Source: an uncultured Eubacteriales bacterium (GTDB taxonomy: Bacteria > Bacillota > Clostridia > Christensenellales > Aristaeellaceae). From it: a DNA stretch of 64,000 bases. Both the position numbers and the translations under genes were made by a program. Below are positions 1 through 7,675 of this stretch, piece by piece (position 1 is the first letter of the stretch; each line of letters opens with the position of its first letter). Under the pieces are notes generated by a model. It saw only the letters and a list, made by a program, of their open reading frames with translations. It did no database searches and was not told where the DNA came from. Location: assembly GCA_902765395.1 (NCBI GenBank), contig CACWZP010000004.1, forward strand, positions 1 to 64,000. The letters run 5' to 3'.

Positions 1-2
1 GC

Positions 3-101
3 CTCCCCGTGGACGGCTCCTATACCGACGACGGCTCCAGCCTACGCCTCGACAACCGCCAGCAGAACATCGACGCCTTCCGCGCCTTCGTCTACGACTG
101 A
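3..101 (+). CDS. C-terminal fragment of an unknown protein
   Basis: An open frame enters from the left edge and ends at TGA 99-101, giving the last 32 residues of a protein that ends in FRAFVYD. The fragment is polar, rich in Asp, Ser and Arg, with no recognisable motif. It converges on the DUF308 gene, and the terminator hairpin at 123-167 separates them. Family and function cannot be assigned from this fragment. Confidence 0.6.
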   Translation, partial: LPVDGSYTDDGSSLRLDNRQQNIDAFRAFVYD

Positions 102-122
102 GTCTGCCCGCCCAAGCCTCCC

Positions 123-167
123 AAAAAACAAACCGCCCTTCGCACGGCATCCCGTCGCGCGAAGGGC
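123..167 (-). terminator. Rho-independent terminator of the DUF308 gene
   Basis: On the minus strand a stem with arms GCCCTTCGC and GCGAAGGGC (135-143 and 159-167) is followed by GGTTTGTTTTTT. It lies about 30 bases after the DUF308 stop codon. The symmetrical stem could also slow transcription arriving from the left-edge gene. Confidence 0.8.
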
Positions 168-198
168 GTCTCGTTTCCACCGACCACTATCCCAATCC

Positions 199-747
199 TT
201 ATCTCCCCATCTTTTTGAACCGGCTCTCGATCCAGATGTTCGACACGCCGTTGTAGATCAACACGCCGCCGATCACCATCACGACGGCGTCCACCACCGT
301 CGAGGCAAAGAACACCAGAAACGCGCCGGCGAGGATGGTCAGTATGGCCATCACCAGCGAGCCAGTCCAGCTGCTCAGGCCCACGTTCCTGAGCTCCAGC
401 GCCTGGGCAAGGTTGATCACGCCGTTCACCACGATAAACACGCCAACCAGCCTCGGCAGCAGCGCCACCACGCCCTTGGGCGCGATCAGCACGATCAGCC
501 CCACCACCAGGCACAGTATCCCGATGGCCAGCGTGGTATAGCTGGTGCCGGGCTTGTTCCGATCCTTGTACCATGTAAAGCCGGACACCGCCGCGCCGAC
601 CAGCAGCGCGATGCCCAGGATCCGTCCCGCCACCGCCAGGGTCTGCCCCGGCCAGATGAACAGCACCAGCCCCAGCACCGCCATCAGGATCGACAGCAGC
701 ACGTTGTTCTTGTTGAACCTCTCAAACCTGAACTTCAGCTTGTCCAT
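199..747 (-). CDS. DUF308 (HdeD-like) integral membrane protein
   Basis: The 182-residue product starts MDKLKFRFERF and then forms about six short hydrophobic helices (roughly residues 17-33, 40-58, 71-89, 94-112, 128-146 and 151-170), ending in a basic tail. This helix pattern with Gly-rich turns, such as LGLVLFIWPG and LVVGLIVLIAPKG, is typical of the DUF308/HdeD family of paired membrane repeats. E. coli HdeD is linked to acid resistance, but clostridial members have no established role. An AAAGGATG ribosome site precedes the ATG. The gene is monocistronic and ends at the terminator at 123-167. The family call is fairly firm; the function is unknown. Confidence 0.8.
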   Translation of the reverse strand: MDKLKFRFERFNKNNVLLSILMAVLGLVLFIWPGQTLAVAGRILGIALLVGAAVSGFTWYKDRNKPGTSYTTLAIGILCLVVGLIVLIAPKGVVALLPRLVGVFIVVNGVINLAQALELRNVGLSSWTGSLVMAILTILAGAFLVFFASTVVDAVVMVIGGVLIYNGVSNIWIESRFKKMGR

Positions 748-867
748 AAATCAACATCCTTTCCATTGTGCCTGCGGCGTTTCGACTGAAACCCCGCCCC
801 AACGCCTTTTCAGGCCCTCCCCTGCATCCCGCAAGGGGTGTTTCGCGCCTTCCAAATCCTCCGACAC

Positions 868-945
868 CCCGTAGGGGCGGCGTTGCGCCGCCACCCAGCC
901 TTCCCCTTTGGGGAAGGCGGCACGGCGAAGCCGTGACGGATGAGG
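868..945. repeat. Hairpin-chain intergenic repeat, copy 1
   Basis: Four consecutive short palindromes are read here: CCCCGTAGGGG, GGCGGCGTTGCGCCGCC, CCTTCCCCTTTGGGGAAGG and CACGGCGAAGCCGTG. A related chain occurs at 19130-19206, and fragments occur near 6670-6700 and at 11227-11361. No coding potential is apparent. The rest of the gap 748-976 shows nothing else. Confidence 0.7.
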
Positions 946-976
946 TCCCCTCTCCACTCACGCGGTGCCGGAGGGC

Positions 977-3187
977 TTAACCCTCCGCCTGCTTCCTGAA
1001 CCCCCACCACTTGCGGATCCGCTTGTGCAGCGTCTCCCGCGGCACGGCGGACTTCGCGAACTCGATCGGATGGCTCATGTACCACGCCTGCACGTCGATG
1101 GGCTCCGCCTCGCCGGGCGTCAGCCGGGTATACACCCCGTCGCTGTGCTGCCGCCAGGCCCGGGTATTGTCCGCCAGCAGCAGGTTCAGGTACTCCTCCA
1201 GGAACTGCTTGATCTCCGGCGACCGCACCGGGCCGCCCACCTCCACGCGCCTGTCCTGGTTGCGGGTCATGAAGTCCGCCGACGACAGGTACAGCTTCAT
1301 CTCCAATCCCTCGCCGAAGGCATAGATCCGGCTGTGCTCCAGGAACCTGCCCACCACCGAGGTCACGGTGATGTTCTCCGTCTTCCCCGGCACCCCGGGC
1401 ACGATGCAGCATATGCCGCGGATGATCAGATCGATGCGCACGCCCGCGCAGCTGGCCTCGCTCAGCTTGTCGATCAGCTGCCGGTCGGTCACGGAATTCG
1501 CCTTGATGCGAATCCGCCCGTCCGCGCCCCGGGCGATCTGCTCGTCGATCATCTCCATGATCCGGTTCTTCATGGAAAACGGCGCCACCAGCAGCTTGGC
1601 ATACTCCCCGGCGCTGTTGCCGATCAGCATGTTCTCGAAGAAGCTCACCGCGTCCCGGGTGATGTCCGGGTTGGCGGTCATCATGCAGAAGTCCGTGTAG
1701 AGGGTCGATGTCTTCTCGTTGTAATTGCCAGTGCCGATCTGGGCGATGTATCCCAGCCCGCCCCGCTCCCTGCGGGTGATCAGGCACAGCTTGGCGTGGC
1801 ACTTCAAATTCTCCGGCCCGTAGATGATCCGGCAGCCCGCCTCCTCCAGTTCCAGCGTCCAGTCGATGTTGTTCTGCTCGTCGAACCGGGCGCGCAGCTC
1901 CATCAGCACGGTGACCTCCTTGCCGTTCTCCGCCGCGGCGCACAGGGCCTTGGCGATGGCGGAGTTCCGCGCCAGCCGGTAGATCGTGATCTTGATCGAG
2001 AGCACATCCGGGTCCTTGGCGCTCTGCCTCAGCAAATCCAGGAACGGCTGCATGCTCTGGTAGGGATAGAACAGCAGCACGTCCCGCTGTGCCACCTGTT
2101 CCCAGATGGGCTTGTCCGGGATCAGGTAATCCGGGTAAACCGGCGTGTGCGGCGCGTTGAACAGCCCGCCCGGCGCCTTCTCGATCTGGTCGATGTAGTC
2201 CAGCTTCAACGGGCAGGCGCAGCTGTACACCCGCTCCGCGTCCAGCTTCAAAAACTCGCACAGCCGCTTGGTCAGCCGGGGCGCCTTGCCCTCCAGCTCC
2301 AGGCGCACCGGGGCCAGGCGGTCCCGCTTCTTCAAAAGCGTGCGCATGTAGTTCAGGAAGTCCGGGTTCTCCTCGTCGTAGTGCTCCTCGCTCAGGCTGA
2401 TGTCCGCGTTTCGGGTGATGGACACCACCGCCTGCTCGCCCACGTCGTAGATCTTGAATATCTTCTTCATGTGGGCGGCGATCACAGCCTCGGTGCGGAT
2501 GTACCGCGCCTCCCCGCCGGGCAGGTTGATGACCCTCGGCAGCGTGGTGGGCACGTCCACGATGCCCAGCATCGCGCTCTGCTTGCCCCCGGCGGCCTGC
2601 TTGCCACCCTCCTGCTTGCCGCCCTTGTCCTTGCCCTTCTCCTTGTCCTTGCCGCCCGCGGGCTTGCTGCTCAGCGTCAAAAGCGCCGCCGCGTACAGTG
2701 CCTTGTTCTTCAGGTGCGGGAAGGGATGGCTCCGGTCGATCACTTGGGGCGACAGCAGCGGACGGATGTTCTCCTTGTAATACTCCTGCACATAGGCCTT
2801 CTGGCTGCTGGTCAGCGCGTCGAAGGTCGCCTCCGACACCCCGGCGTTGTCCAGCGCTGCCGTCAATTCCCGATAGATGGCGTCCCGGCGCTCGATCAGC
2901 GGCCGCACCGCCGCGCAGATGGCGCTCACCTGCTCCTTGGGCGTCATGCCGCTCTTGTTGTCCTTCTCCTCCGGGGCCAGCATGTCCATGTCGATCAGGC
3001 TGCCCACGCGCACCATGAAGAACTCGTCCAGGTTGCTGGTGAATATCGACACGAACCGCAGCCGCTCCATCAGCGGCACGCTGGGGTCGACCGCCTGCGC
3101 CAGCACCCGCTCGTTGAACTTCAGCCAGCTCAGCTCCCGGTTCTGGGTATAGCTCATGTCTCGCTTCACAATGGGTGCGTTTTCCAC
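977..3187 (-). CDS. ppk1: Polyphosphate kinase 1
   Basis: PPK1 reversibly transfers the gamma-phosphate of ATP to inorganic polyphosphate. The N-terminal RELSWLKFNERVL signature opens the protein. The two conserved histidine regions appear as NLKCHAKLCLITR (around residue 465) and IGTGNYNEKTS, which matches the autophosphorylated-His segment of the phospholipase-D-like catalytic domains. I chose GTG 3187 because GGGAGG lies eight bases upstream and the promoter -10 box (3230-3235) falls inside the longer reading frame, so upstream ATGs would not be transcribed. The product is 736 residues, slightly longer than usual. Part of the excess is a Lys/Gly-rich stretch at about residues 174-203 (nt 2578-2668). 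The gene is divergent from the phosphofructokinase at 3415. Confidence 0.95.
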   Translation of the reverse strand: MENAPIVKRDMSYTQNRELSWLKFNERVLAQAVDPSVPLMERLRFVSIFTSNLDEFFMVRVGSLIDMDMLAPEEKDNKSGMTPKEQVSAICAAVRPLIERRDAIYRELTAALDNAGVSEATFDALTSSQKAYVQEYYKENIRPLLSPQVIDRSHPFPHLKNKALYAAALLTLSSKPAGGKDKEKGKDKGGKQEGGKQAAGGKQSAMLGIVDVPTTLPRVINLPGGEARYIRTEAVIAAHMKKIFKIYDVGEQAVVSITRNADISLSEEHYDEENPDFLNYMRTLLKKRDRLAPVRLELEGKAPRLTKRLCEFLKLDAERVYSCACPLKLDYIDQIEKAPGGLFNAPHTPVYPDYLIPDKPIWEQVAQRDVLLFYPYQSMQPFLDLLRQSAKDPDVLSIKITIYRLARNSAIAKALCAAAENGKEVTVLMELRARFDEQNNIDWTLELEEAGCRIIYGPENLKCHAKLCLITRRERGGLGYIAQIGTGNYNEKTSTLYTDFCMMTANPDITRDAVSFFENMLIGNSAGEYAKLLVAPFSMKNRIMEMIDEQIARGADGRIRIKANSVTDRQLIDKLSEASCAGVRIDLIIRGICCIVPGVPGKTENITVTSVVGRFLEHSRIYAFGEGLEMKLYLSSADFMTRNQDRRVEVGGPVRSPEIKQFLEEYLNLLLADNTRAWRQHSDGVYTRLTPGEAEPIDVQAWYMSHPIEFAKSAVPRETLHKRIRKWWGFRKQAEG

Positions 3188-3229
3188 TTCTGTGACCTCC
3201 CGAAGGGCATAATTATTCACGATATACTT

Positions 3230-3258
3230 ATTATACCATGCCTCCTCCCTTTTTCCAA
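3230..3258 (-). promoter_or_regulatory. Sigma-A-type promoter of ppk1
   Basis: On the minus strand TTGGAA (3253-3258) and TATAAT (3230-3235) are separated by exactly 17 bp. The predicted start of transcription lies about 35 bases before the chosen GTG. Confidence 0.8.
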
Positions 3259-3322
3259 CCTGCAATCCCCGAAAAAACATGGACACAATTGTGTGATATC
3301 GTCGATTTTCGCCTTTCAGGGC

Positions 3323-3351
3323 TTGCCATGCCGATAAAAATGCGCTATAAT
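3323..3351 (+). promoter_or_regulatory. Sigma-A-type promoter of the 3415 phosphofructokinase
   Basis: TTGCCA (3323-3328) and a perfect TATAAT (3346-3351) are spaced by 17 bp. It fires away from the ppk1 promoter. The 227-bp gap holds both promoters and the 5' leaders only. Confidence 0.8.
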
Positions 3352-3414
3352 ATGTTAAAGTAGTGTTTCCGTTTTAACGAGAGCATAAGAATTGACAGAA
3401 AGAGGTGTCTCCCC

Positions 3415-4488
3415 ATGATCCGCATCGGTATGTTGACCTCCGGCGGCGATTGCCAGGCCCTGAACGCGGCCATGCGCGGCGTCGCAAAGGCCCTGTTCAA
3501 CTCCAACGAAGAAGTGGAAATGTACGGCTTCCTGAACGGCTATCAGGGCCTGATCCATGGCCGCTTCCGCCTGCTCACCTATGACGACTTCTCCGGCATC
3601 CTCACCAAGGGCGGCACCTTCCTCGGCTCCAGCCGTACCCCCTTCAAGACGATCGAAGTCATCGAAGAGGACGGCATCGACAAGGTGGCCGCCATGAAGC
3701 AGACCTACTATAAACTCCAGCTGGACTGCCTGGTGATCCTCGGCGGCAACGGCACCCACAAGACGGCCAACCTGCTCAGCGAGCAGGGTCTGAACGTGGT
3801 CACCCTGCCCAAGACCATCGACAACGACCTCTGGGGCACCGACATGACCTTCGGCTTCCAGTCCGCCGTGGACATCGCCACCAACTGCATCGACATGATC
3901 CACACCACCGCCGCCTCCCACGGCCGCATCTTCATCGTGGAGATCATGGGCCACAAGGTGGGCTGGCTGCCGCTGAACGCCGGCATGGCGGGCGGCGCGG
4001 ACATCATCCTGATCCCCGAGATCCCCTACGACATCGACAAGATCGCCGAGAAGATCAAGGAACGCCACGACCGCGGCGCCTCCTTCACCATCCTGGCCGT
4101 GGCCGAAGGCGCCATCTCCAAGAAGGACGCCAAGCTGTCCAAGAAGGAATACGCCAAGAAGCTGGCCGAATCCCCCTATCCGTCCGTGTCCTACGAGATC
4201 GCCGCGAAGCTTACCAAGAAGACCGGCTACGACGTGCGCGTCACCGTCCCCGGCCACACCCAGCGCGGCGGCGCGCCCTGCCCCTATGACCGCGTGTTCG
4301 CGTCCCGCCTGGGCTCCGAGGCCGGCAAGCTGATCCTGAAGAAGGAGTACGGCTTCATGGTGGGCTACAAGAACCGCGAGATCGTCAAGGTCCCGCTGAA
4401 GGACGTGGCCGGCAAGCTGAAGATGGTCGACCCCGACGCCTCCATCATCAAGGAAGCCAAGATGCTCGGCATCAGCTTCGGCGACTGA
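3415..4488 (+). CDS. 6-phosphofructokinase with atypical donor-site residues
   Basis: The 357-residue protein belongs to the PfkA family, which phosphorylates fructose 6-phosphate in glycolysis using ATP or pyrophosphate. The donor-binding start LTSGGDCQALNAA and the substrate-site PKTIDNDLWGTD (residues 132 onward) are clear. Donor determinants are mixed. The loop usually GGDG (ATP) or GGDD (PPi) reads GGNGTH at residues 110-115. The later site has the Lys of PPi-type enzymes (PKTIDND) instead of the Gly of ATP-type enzymes (PGTIDND). The ATG is preceded by AGAGGTG. A canonical PfkA sits at 22375, so this is a second, non-redundant-looking paralogue. Identity as a phosphofructokinase is firm; the phosphoryl donor is uncertain. 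Confidence 0.9.
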   Translation: MIRIGMLTSGGDCQALNAAMRGVAKALFNSNEEVEMYGFLNGYQGLIHGRFRLLTYDDFSGILTKGGTFLGSSRTPFKTIEVIEEDGIDKVAAMKQTYYKLQLDCLVILGGNGTHKTANLLSEQGLNVVTLPKTIDNDLWGTDMTFGFQSAVDIATNCIDMIHTTAASHGRIFIVEIMGHKVGWLPLNAGMAGGADIILIPEIPYDIDKIAEKIKERHDRGASFTILAVAEGAISKKDAKLSKKEYAKKLAESPYPSVSYEIAAKLTKKTGYDVRVTVPGHTQRGGAPCPYDRVFASRLGSEAGKLILKKEYGFMVGYKNREIVKVPLKDVAGKLKMVDPDASIIKEAKMLGISFGD

Positions 4489-4495
4489 CGAAAAA

Positions 4496-4665
4496 TGAGA
4501 TATGGGGACGGTTCCTTATCTCACTTTTCCGAGGTGAGATAAGGAACACCTGTGGGAATAGGGGAATACTTCCTATTCCCATTCGTCTGCTTTGAGACGA
4601 GGGGACGGTTCCTTATCTCACTCTGCTTTCGTAGAAATATGATAAAGAACCGACCCCTCATGTCA
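4496..4665. repeat. RAYT-associated REP-like inverted repeats, upstream cluster
   Basis: Two forward copies of the core GGGGACGGTTCCTTATCTCA lie at 4496-4523 and 4593-4620. Each is bounded by TGAGA...TCTCA ends. Degraded inverted copies lie at 4535-4552 and about 4636-4662, so the cluster forms two head-to-head pairs. Matching copies follow the transposase gene at 5432-5505. This arrangement is typical of REP/BIME sequences that flank their RAYT. Confidence 0.9.
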
Positions 4666-4677
4666 GGAGGAATAATC

Positions 4678-5439
4678 ATGCCCAGGAGCGCGAGAAGACG
4701 CAGCACGACAGACATCTATCATGTGATGCTACGCGGCATCAACCGCCAGCAAATCTTTATGGACAGCGAAGATTACCGCCGCTTTATGCGCACCCTGGCC
4801 GATTGCAAGCAGGTCAGCGGATTTGATCTCTACGCCTGGTGCCTGATGCCCAACCACATCCATCTGCTGATCCATGTGCGGAACGAGCCACTGGAGAAGA
4901 TCGTCAAGCGCATCGGCAGCCGGTTTGTGTGGTGGTACAACATGAAATACGATCGAATCGGCCACCTGTTTCAGGATCGTTACAAGAGCGAGCCGGTCGA
5001 GGATGACACATACTTCCTCACAGTGCTGCGCTACATCCTGCAAAACCCTATGAAGGCAGGTCTGGAAGACGCACCCGGCAGTTGGCCCTGGAGCAGCTAT
5101 GCCCACTACTGCGGCAGCGAGGATTCCCTCACCGACACCGCCTTTGCCGACGGCTTCTTTTCAGACCGTGCGACGCTGCTCGACTACCTGCGCCAGCAGA
5201 ATTCCGACCGCGCCCTGGACGAACACCCCAGGCAGCCTCACGTCAGCGACGACAGAGCCGCCGCTATCGCCGCAGATCTTACCTGCTATAAGACCCCGGA
5301 GGCGTTCCTCCAGTTGGACAAGGCCACCCGACGCGATTATGTCGAAAAACTGCGCGAAGCCCACCTGACCATCGCCCAGATTGCCAACCTCACCGGAATC
5401 CCATCCGCTACTGTCGGAAGAATGGTTAAAATGAGATAA
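4678..5439 (+). CDS. REP-associated tyrosine transposase (RAYT, Y1_Tnp family)
   Basis: The 253-residue protein is a Y1 (HUH) single-strand transposase of the TnpA_REP type. The HUH metal site is visible as PNHIHLLIHV, and the family signatures IYHVMLRGINRQQIF, FQDRYKSEPVEDD and YILQNPMKAGL follow. A basic C-terminal helix-turn-helix-like tail (LTIAQIANLTGIPSATVGRM) could contact the repeat DNA. ATG 4678 is preferred because AGGAGG sits eight bases upstream; a longer frame would start inside the repeats. The last codons and the TAA stop (5437-5439) lie inside the downstream REP copy. Such proteins are thought to be domesticated and to disperse REPs; activity here is untested. Confidence 0.9.
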   Translation: MPRSARRRSTTDIYHVMLRGINRQQIFMDSEDYRRFMRTLADCKQVSGFDLYAWCLMPNHIHLLIHVRNEPLEKIVKRIGSRFVWWYNMKYDRIGHLFQDRYKSEPVEDDTYFLTVLRYILQNPMKAGLEDAPGSWPWSSYAHYCGSEDSLTDTAFADGFFSDRATLLDYLRQQNSDRALDEHPRQPHVSDDRAAAIAADLTCYKTPEAFLQLDKATRRDYVEKLREAHLTIAQIANLTGIPSATVGRMVKMR

Positions 5440-5505
5440 GGGGACGGTTCCCTATCTCATTCTTGACATCCGAATAATGAGATAAGGAACCGTCCCCTTA
5501 TCTCA
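5432..5505. repeat. RAYT-associated REP-like inverted pair, downstream
   Basis: One copy (5432-5459) reads TGAGATAAGGGGACGG then TTCCCTATCTCA. A second, inverted copy (5478-5505) reads TGAGATAAGGAACCG then TCCCCTTATCTCA. Together they form a head-to-head pair 18 bp apart. The first copy supplies the transposase stop codon. The next gene's GGAGG begins just after the second copy. Confidence 0.9.
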
Positions 5506-5521
5506 AACAGGAGGCACCTCT

Positions 5522-6646
5522 ATGCTCATCTCCAAAGCCGACGCCCTCGCCTGGTTCAACTTCTTCGCCGAGCTCCCCGACGACGAGCCCCTGCTCCCCC
5601 GACAGCAGGAGATCGCCCTGGCGACGCTGTCGCAGATCGAGCTGGCCGAGGAAGCGCGCATCGAAAAGCTGCGCTCTGAGATCCCCGGCCTCAAATCCCT
5701 GGATGCCCGCACCACCTACGTGGGTGACGACGCCCGCTTCCCCAGGGGCTGCAAAAGCTGCCTGCTGGGCACGGGCCTGAGCGCCGTGCGCAAGACCAAC
5801 CGCTGCAATCTCCAGTGCCGCTTCTGCTATGACTACGGCGAGATGGACCTCCAGCCCCCCGTCGGCGAGGGCTACTGGGAGATCGGCGGTTCCCGCTTCC
5901 GCGAGGACGACCTGCCGCTGCTGTTCTCCATGGGCAAAACCCCCACCGGCGTGGCCTATGTCTATCTGGAGCCCTTCATGGAGATCGAGAAGTACTATGG
6001 CATCATCCGCAAATTCCACGATGCCGGCGTCTACCAGCACATGTACACCAACGGCACCCTGGCCACCGAGGAAAACCTGCGCGCCCTGGGCGAGGCCGGC
6101 CTCAATGAGCTGCGCTTCAACCTGGGGGCCAGCGGCTGCGCCGACCGGGTGATCGAAGCCATCGCCACCGCGAAGAAGTACATCCCCATGGTGGGCATCG
6201 AGACCCCCATGACCCCCGAGCTCTACGAAGCCTTCCTCAAAAAGCAGTCCGCCATCCTCGCCACCGGTCTGGACTTCATGAACTGCGCGGAGCTGCACCT
6301 GAATCCCAACAACATCGAAAACTACTGGGGCGAAAATATGTACGTCTACCGCCAGGGCTACCTGTCCCCCACCTTCAGCCACGAGCTGACGCTGAAGCTC
6401 ATGCGCCGCGCCGCCGAAGAGCATTGGCCCATCGCCGTCCACGACTGCTGCAACCGCACCAAGTTCGCCCGGGACCTGAACCTGCGCGCCCACGAGGGCG
6501 GCTGGTTCGGCGCCAGTTCCTACGGCATGGAGTTCCCCGCCATCCCCTACGCGGCCTTCCTGCCCATCCTCTCCGATCCCGACTTCCCCTTCCTGCGGGA
6601 AGAACCCCTCCCCGAGGGCTACCGGCCGGACGACATCGTGCTGTAG
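5522..6646 (+). CDS. Radical SAM protein of unknown specificity
   Basis: The 374-residue protein carries the radical SAM cluster motif CNLQCRFC (Cys95, Cys99, Cys102), which binds the 4Fe-4S cluster that cleaves S-adenosylmethionine. A second pair, CKSC, lies just N-terminal of it, and HDCCNRTKF lies near the C terminus. These extra cysteines could hold an auxiliary cluster, but that is inference. The segments YLEPFMEI, MYTNGTLATEENL and LRFNLGAS resemble the strand order of a radical SAM barrel. The start follows AGGAGG with normal spacing. Flanking genes (transposase, esterase) give no pathway clue. Substrate unknown. Confidence 0.85.
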   Translation: MLISKADALAWFNFFAELPDDEPLLPRQQEIALATLSQIELAEEARIEKLRSEIPGLKSLDARTTYVGDDARFPRGCKSCLLGTGLSAVRKTNRCNLQCRFCYDYGEMDLQPPVGEGYWEIGGSRFREDDLPLLFSMGKTPTGVAYVYLEPFMEIEKYYGIIRKFHDAGVYQHMYTNGTLATEENLRALGEAGLNELRFNLGASGCADRVIEAIATAKKYIPMVGIETPMTPELYEAFLKKQSAILATGLDFMNCAELHLNPNNIENYWGENMYVYRQGYLSPTFSHELTLKLMRRAAEEHWPIAVHDCCNRTKFARDLNLRAHEGGWFGASSYGMEFPAIPYAAFLPILSDPDFPFLREEPLPEGYRPDDIVL

Positions 6647-6755
6647 CATCACCCACATAGTCCCCTGCCTTCCCCTTCAGGGAAAGTGCCCCGCAGCGCC
6701 GGAAGAGGTCGTCTCCCCCATCCTTTCCCCCAATCCACCCCACAAGGAGGTCCCC

Positions 6756-7541
6756 ATGGCCCATCTTCAAATCGAATTCTACTCCAACTGCCTCTGCCGC
6801 CGGGTCTCCTTCAAGATGATCCTGCCCAACGACTTCAACGACGCCTGGCAGCCCCCGCAAAAGCGGGCCGGCCTTCCCATGAAGGCCCTGTTCCTGCTCC
6901 ACGGCTACTCTGGCTCGGCCTACAACTGGGTGCCGGAGCACCTGGCCACCCTCTATAACTTCGCCATCATCATGCCCAGCGGTGAAAACGGCTTCTGGGT
7001 GGACGGCCTCTCCACCGGCCACCGCTACGGCACGTTCCTGGGCGAGGAGCTGCCCGCCTACATCGAAAAGACCTTCCGCCTCACCCTCTCCCGGGAGGAC
7101 ACCTGCATCATGGGCCTGTCCATGGGCGGCTTCGGCGCGCTGCACACCGCGCTGGCCTGGCCCGATCGCTTCGGCAAGGTGGCTGCGCTGTCCAGCGCCC
7201 TCATCATCCACGACAAGGCCCACATGAAGCCGGGCGACCCCGACACCCACGCCAACTACGAATACTACCGCGAATGCTTCGGTGACCTGGAGACCGCCCC
7301 GCAGCGCCGGGTCAACCCGGAGGTACTGGTGGACGAGCTGCTCGCCGCCCGCCGTCCCCTGCCCCAGATCTTCATGGCCTGCGGCACCGAGGACTTCCTT
7401 CTGGAGAACAACCGCCGGTTCCACCGCTTCCTCACGGATCGCGGCGTCGCGCACCAGTACTTTGAATCCCCCGGCAGCCACAACGACGAATTCTGGGACG
7501 AGTACGCCGTGAAGATGGTCCACCTGATGTTCGGCGAATGA
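6756..7541 (+). CDS. Alpha/beta-hydrolase esterase (EstA/tributyrin esterase type)
   Basis: The 261-residue cytoplasmic hydrolase shows the oxyanion region LLHGYSGSAYNW and the nucleophile elbow GLSMGGFGALH (Ser near residue 123). A C-terminal catalytic His is likely in ESPGSHNDEFW, and the acid is probably the Asp of CGTEDFLL. This pattern matches the esterase-D/tributyrin-esterase group, which cleaves short acyl or acetyl esters, for example on plant polysaccharide fragments. No signal peptide is seen. AAGGAGG precedes the ATG. Being near a GH3 glycosidase is compatible with carbohydrate use, but they are not one operon. Confidence 0.85.
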   Translation: MAHLQIEFYSNCLCRRVSFKMILPNDFNDAWQPPQKRAGLPMKALFLLHGYSGSAYNWVPEHLATLYNFAIIMPSGENGFWVDGLSTGHRYGTFLGEELPAYIEKTFRLTLSREDTCIMGLSMGGFGALHTALAWPDRFGKVAALSSALIIHDKAHMKPGDPDTHANYEYYRECFGDLETAPQRRVNPEVLVDELLAARRPLPQIFMACGTEDFLLENNRRFHRFLTDRGVAHQYFESPGSHNDEFWDEYAVKMVHLMFGE

Positions 7542-7558
7542 CGGCCGAACCCAAACCA

Positions 7559-7635
7559 AAAGATCCTTCGCTTCGCACAGCATGACACCCCTGCAAATGC
7601 AGTCTGTGTCATCCTGAGCGAAGCGAAGGATCTTT
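7559..7635. repeat. 77-bp MITE-like element with 30-bp inverted ends
   Basis: Arms at 7559-7588 and 7606-7635 match in 28 of 30 positions when one is reversed, for example AAAGATCCTTCGCTTCGC at the left arm. The loop is only 17 bases. It sits between two convergent genes (esterase and phosphodiesterase) and could act as a bidirectional terminator. A diverged relative occurs at 38086-38135. Confidence 0.85.
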
Positions 7636-7675
7636 CACTTTCCCTGAAACCCGTGCTCGCGAAGTCTCCCGGGCG

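Noticed and set aside
4552-4677. Longer N-terminal start for the RAYT protein inside the repeats.
   Set aside because: The frame runs through REP sequences and lacks a ribosome site; ATG 4678 has a clear AGGAGG and matches the family N terminus.
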